A program made the position numbers and the translations under genes. Under the pieces are notes generated by a model. It was not told where the DNA came from. It did not search any database and worked only from the letters and a program-made list of their open reading frames with translations. This document shows, piece by piece, positions 61,035 through 64,000 of a stretch of 64,000 nucleotides of DNA. The stretch is from Lasioglossum baleicum (lineage: Eukaryota; Arthropoda; Insecta; Hymenoptera; Halictidae). The DNA is taken from assembly GCF_051020765.1 (NCBI RefSeq), contig NC_134929.1, forward strand, positions 2,568,786-2,632,785, read 5' to 3'. How positions within the stretch are numbered: position 1 is the first letter of the stretch; every line of letters starts with the position of its first letter.

Positions 61035-62812
61035 TGTTACGTCCCGGGTCGGAAATGATCCGACGAAACGAGCCCAGACGGGGCGGGGACGTAACCGACC
61101 AATTTATTTAAGACGATCTTAGATCCACGTGGCGCGTAACGTCCACGTCTGATCAGGGACCCGATACCGGTGTTCGTCGTTGTTGAAGATGCGAAGAGGG
61201 GAATAAATGCGAACCGAGACGGACGTCGTCCGTCGTGAACACCGCGTAGAACTAACACGCATCGCGGTAGTAGAGATGGTTCCCAGTGGTCGAAGTGTCA
61301 CTATGCGGGTGTGTGCAACTCGTCCGAACGCGTGGGTTTGCTCGATTTGTGACAGGAGATTTCGATCGAAGGGAATTAGTGTTCTCTCGGTACCGAGCAC
61401 TCTCTGGGCTCAGACGTACACGATTGATACACCAATTTTAGGGTTAGAAGAACGGACGTAGGAGGTCTAAGGAATTTGCGGAACAGGTCGGAGTCGAACA
61501 ACCCGATGAAACACCACGCGCACACTCACTTTCGCGATCACTTTAACCGGTCACTGGGAACGACACTTTAGAAGTGGAAGATATCAAGGAGCAGGATGTT
61601 GCTGAATAAAGCTGCGAAATAATAGGTTTAACAAACAAAGTATAATGAACCAGAATAGATACAAAGTAATGATTTGCGAGCAGAACTCGTGAAACAAAAT
61701 ATAGTGACGGCTTGCGAGCAAGCTCGAACGAAATATATAGCACAGAATAAAATTCAGTAGTTTGCGAGCGAGCTCGTACAAAGCAAAAGAGCACAAAAAT
61801 AAGAATTACGAACTTGAATTATAGTGCGAGCAAGCTCGTACAACAGAATAGCACAAAATAACAATTATAGCTTTGAATTATAATGCGAGCAAGCTCGTGC
61901 AACAAAATAGCGCAAAAATAACAATTATAATTTGAATAATGATGCGAGCAAGCTCATATGAACGAAATAGCGCAGGAATAGCAATTGTAATATGAAAGAT
62001 AGTGCGAGCGAGCTCGTACAAACAAAATAGCACAGAAATAGCAATTGTAATATGAATGATAAGGCGAGCGAGCTCGTTTGAACAAAATTGCGCAGGAATA
62101 GCAATTGTAATATGAAAGATAGTGCGAGCGAGCTCGTACAAACAAAATAGCACAGAAATAATATCTGTAAATATGGTATAAGAATCCACGAACAAACTCG
62201 ACAGATAGTTTAGAAACAATTGAAATATAATTGAAATGGAAATGGTAGAAATGGTAAGGTGCAATACGACCTGAATATCGTGCGCGATTTGGAACAAAGT
62301 CCGAAAACGCGATTAAACTGAACTCGACTGAAGACGCTAGAGAACTGAATGGTATGAATTCCGAAACTGGAAGGAGGCGATTCGCGCGATTTCGTCTTAT
62401 TTATAATAAGAGCGCGGACCATAGGGATTCGGTGAACCGTGAAGTCCTTTTGTCTAAATCGTACGAGGTACGAACGAATATGTTGTCGTCGATGTGTACT
62501 TTTCGCAGTTTGAACGAGACGACGGTTTAGATGTACGTACACCTGTACTCGCGGTTGCCATGCTGGCGTCCGCTTGTACCGGTGACTATCGCTTCTTTTC
62601 CGATTCCCTATGTTCACGCTCACGGAGATATGTATATATATATAAATACGCGTAAGATATATATACATATCGCTGTGTACGGATTTAAACGCGATTTCGG
62701 TTTGGATTTTACGAAGGAGGTATACGTATACCACATGTATAGATATATGTATATACGGCGAGAATTTGCTCATATGAACAAAACCGACGCAACACGTCGG
62801 TACGACGTTACA
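61035..62812. mobile_element. Solo LTR (1,778 bp) with ATTG target duplication
   Basis: The insertion starts TGTTACGTCCCGGGTCGG and ends GTACGACGTTACA. It therefore has TG...CA ends with a short inverted terminus (TGTTACGTC / GACGTTACA). It is flanked by ATTG at 61031-61034 and 62813-62816. The empty site is preserved in the other arm of the hAT palindrome. No primer site, polypurine tract or gag-pol is found inside, so it is a solo LTR (or a compact non-autonomous element) left by LTR-LTR recombination. Gypsy or BEL class is likely from the 4-bp duplication. It contains a 60-bp minisatellite at 61670-62170. Confidence 0.85.
61670..62170. repeat. 60-bp minisatellite with GCGAGC(A/G)AGCTCG core
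   Basis: The core word occurs at about 61714, 61764, 61826, 61885, 61944, 62004, 62064 and 62124, spaced mostly 59-60 bp. AT-rich linkers (ACAAAATAGCACAGAAATAG, AATTGTAATATGAA) lie between. A degenerate first repeat sits near 61676. Each core contains the palindrome CGAGCTCG or a variant. The 60-bp period keeps a minus-strand frame open as twenty-residue repeats (61878-62297), which I regard as incidental. Confidence 0.85.
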
Positions 62813-63040
62813 ATTGAGTATTTGTTTGCTTATTTTGGTGTGTGTGTGTGTATTTGTTTATTATATTATATTTTATTGTATCGTATTGTATTTGATTGTG
62901 TTATGTGACGCTCTGAGTGTTCAGTTCGTAGAGTTCATTAATAAATCTAACTACAACTTTTTAAGATATGCATTGAAAAAGGTAGTTTCAAAACTTCCCA
63001 GACAGCAAAGCGCGCCGAAGCCACATCTCGAGCCCAGCGT

Positions 63041-63416
63041 GTCGACGCCACCAAACGGTCACGTCAGGGGGTGTCGACGTCGATGTCAAGGCCCGATAAG
63101 ACCAAGATGCCAACCCTCGCAACACGTCACCAGTCCCAAGTTCATCAGTGACTCAGCGGCCCAATACTTTGTACCATAGAATAATCTCAAACCCTTGCAC
63201 CCTCAACGATTATCCATTATATCCATAAGATTATACATTAGTATATAAGACACTTTAAATTCTTGTATCGAGTTAGTCGACTGTTACCTCTGCTACGGCA
63301 CGTCAAGCCGATTCAACCTTTAAATAAAGTTATCTTGTGTTCCTGAAACGTCTGAGTAGTGATTCGCGAAAGTGAAATACGTCGATCTTCACGAAGTCTC
63401 CGATTTCACCGTAACA
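63041..63416 (+). mobile_element. 5' LTR of a Gypsy-type retrotransposon
   Basis: The 3' boundary is clear: ...TTTCACCGTAACA (63416), then TTT and the primer site. Within lie a TATA box (TATATAAG, 63242-63249) and AATAAA (63323-63328), in promoter-then-polyadenylation order. The 5' boundary is uncertain; TGTCGACGCCACC at 63041 is the best TG start. The preceding CCCAGACAGC...CGAAGCCAC (62998-63022) belongs to the dispersed CCCAGACA family. The second LTR lies beyond the window, so the target duplication cannot be checked. Confidence 0.7.
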
Positions 63417-63419
63417 TTT

Positions 63420-63437
63420 TGGCGATCCTGCCAGGAT
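63420..63437 (+). promoter_or_regulatory. Primer-binding site, tRNA-Arg
   Basis: TGGCGATCCTGCCAGGA is complementary to the 3' end of insect tRNA-Arg (…TCCTGGCAGGATCG plus CCA) and lies three bases after the LTR end. tRNA-Arg priming is known for mdg1/412-type Gypsy elements, which supports that placement. It marks the start of minus-strand DNA synthesis in the retrotransposon. Confidence 0.8.
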
Positions 63438-63536
63438 ACCGTTTCATCTTGGGACCTCTCGCTCCCGGTCTTGTTCGACCACTTGACCGGGAACCAGAGG
63501 TCGTGGAAAGGGGTCGCCTCCTTCTGCGAGACAGTA

Positions 63537-63902
63537 ATGTCCCAGAAGGAGGAGGCCGAGCGGGCCCGGGAAAGAGACCCGGGCTCCGCGAGGAGGAGGA
63601 TGGCGCGGGGACGTCCCCCGCGCCGTCGTGCGACGTCCGCCCCCTCAGGGAGAGGTGGGAGGGCGTCGGGGTCAGTTGTAGCGGCGCGGGGGACGTCCCC
63701 CCCCGACGCAGCGGGTCCCCCGAGTGGGGTGACGGGGACTGGGGGGAGGGCGCGGGGAGTGTTCCCCTCCCCGCGTCAACTTATGCCTCCCCCTCCCGGG
63801 GGGGCTGGGGTTCCGTTAGCGGTGCGGGGTGTTCGCGCCCCGCGCCGTCGTGTGCCCCCTCGTAGGGGAGCGGTGGATGGAGGGGCCGGGGGCGTGAGCT
63901 GA
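63537..63902 (+). CDS. GC-rich leader/putative start of gag (partial or untranslated)
   Basis: An ATG at 63537 opens a 121-codon frame (MSQKEEAERARERDPGSARR...) that ends at 63902, in sequence of extreme GC content with long G and C runs. The frame continues upstream without stop to an ATG at 63372 inside the LTR. The product is Arg/Pro/Gly-rich with no capsid or zinc-knuckle motif. It sits where gag is expected, but an overlapping open frame (63359-63865) exists and both end early. The real gag start could therefore lie beyond the window or involve a frame change. No frame dominates up to 64000. Confidence 0.35.
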   Translation: MSQKEEAERARERDPGSARRRMARGRPPRRRATSAPSGRGGRASGSVVAARGTSPPDAAGPPSGVTGTGGRARGVFPSPRQLMPPPPGGAGVPLAVRGVRAPRRRVPPRRGAVDGGAGGVS

Positions 63903-64000
63903 CCCCGGTCCCCGGGGGGGAGTAAATCTCCCCCCGAGTTGGCCCGGCACCCCGAGACGATAGTGGAGGGGTGCCGGCCACCCCCCGGACGCTAGTTCCG

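Larger units (their letters stand above)
58103..62996. repeat. Palindromic hAT remnant with two later insertions
   Basis: Removing the insertions at about 58150-60155 and 61035-62816 leaves a palindrome centred at 60662. Outer arms 58103-58144 pair with 62955-62996, 60162-60310 with 62817-62948, and 60305-60492 with 60832-61030. The loop 60493-60831 carries the hAT dimerisation-domain coding sequence. The left arm is an inverted copy of the transposase gene's 3' end, so the remnant formed by an inverted terminal duplication. Confidence 0.85.

Noticed and set aside
61670..62170. CRISPR-like regular repeats
   Set aside because: Both core and linker repeat together with a 60-bp period in eukaryotic LTR sequence. 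There are no unique spacers and no cas genes.
61878..62297. 139-codon minus-strand frame with twenty-residue repeats, and the overlapping 187-codon frame 62210-62773
   Set aside because: The 60-bp minisatellite period keeps the frame open automatically. Both lie inside a solo LTR and show no domain.
63359..63865. 168-codon frame overlapping the putative gag frame
   Set aside because: It starts within the LTR and runs through G/C homopolymer-rich sequence where all frames tend to stay open. It shows no capsid or nucleocapsid motif.

Overview
The window is transposon-dense eukaryotic DNA, most likely from an insect and possibly a hymenopteran. The grounds are AT-rich background, mariner-type ends, a Gypsy/mdg1-like LTR with a tRNA-Arg primer site, hAT and Pif1-type fragments, a 74-bp GT-AG intron and abundant foldback elements. 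The order-level assignment is an inference. I find no host gene I can support with confidence. Apart from the transposon-derived pieces listed, open frames look like chance frames in repeats.

Region 1 (1-27685) is a large satellite-like array. A 7,754-bp unit runs left to right as copies at 4556-12182 (5' truncated), 12183-19936 and 19937-27685. The same unit in opposite orientation fills 1-4322 and must continue beyond the left edge. The two orientations meet head to head across a 233-bp foreign spacer (4323-4555). The right-hand copies are nearly identical. Each unit contains smaller foldback elements.

Region 2 (27686-29681) is a junction of transposon remnants, an unassigned stretch and a perfect hairpin. 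Region 3 (29682-47795) is an 18-kb imperfect palindrome made of many old elements. Its arms carry arm-specific later insertions. The left arm has a TTAA-flanked palindromic MITE and a poly(A) retrocopy with a 15-bp target duplication. The right arm has a 2.6-kb block with a broken Pif1-like helicase. Each insertion can be recognised because the other arm preserves the empty site.

Region 4 (46690-53390) is a patchwork of repeat fragments, including a diverged copy of part of the region 1 unit and one weak candidate exon. Region 5 (53394-57504) holds a decayed intron-containing gene of an uncharacterised, probably mobile, family. It abuts an array of seven ~430-bp units arranged as nested palindromes. 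Region 6 (57505-62996) has a mariner MITE and a palindromic hAT remnant that was later hit by two ~2-kb insertions, one of them a textbook solo LTR (61035-62812, ATTG duplication). Region 7 (about 63041-64000) is the 5' end of an LTR retrotransposon: LTR, tRNA-Arg primer-binding site and an extremely GC-rich start of its internal region.

The unifying theme is inverted duplication at every scale: 7.75-kb units, an 18-kb palindrome, 0.4-1.3 kb foldbacks and 150-bp hairpins. Insertions can be ordered in time by comparing arms. Boundaries and identities were read by eye and may be off by a few bases.
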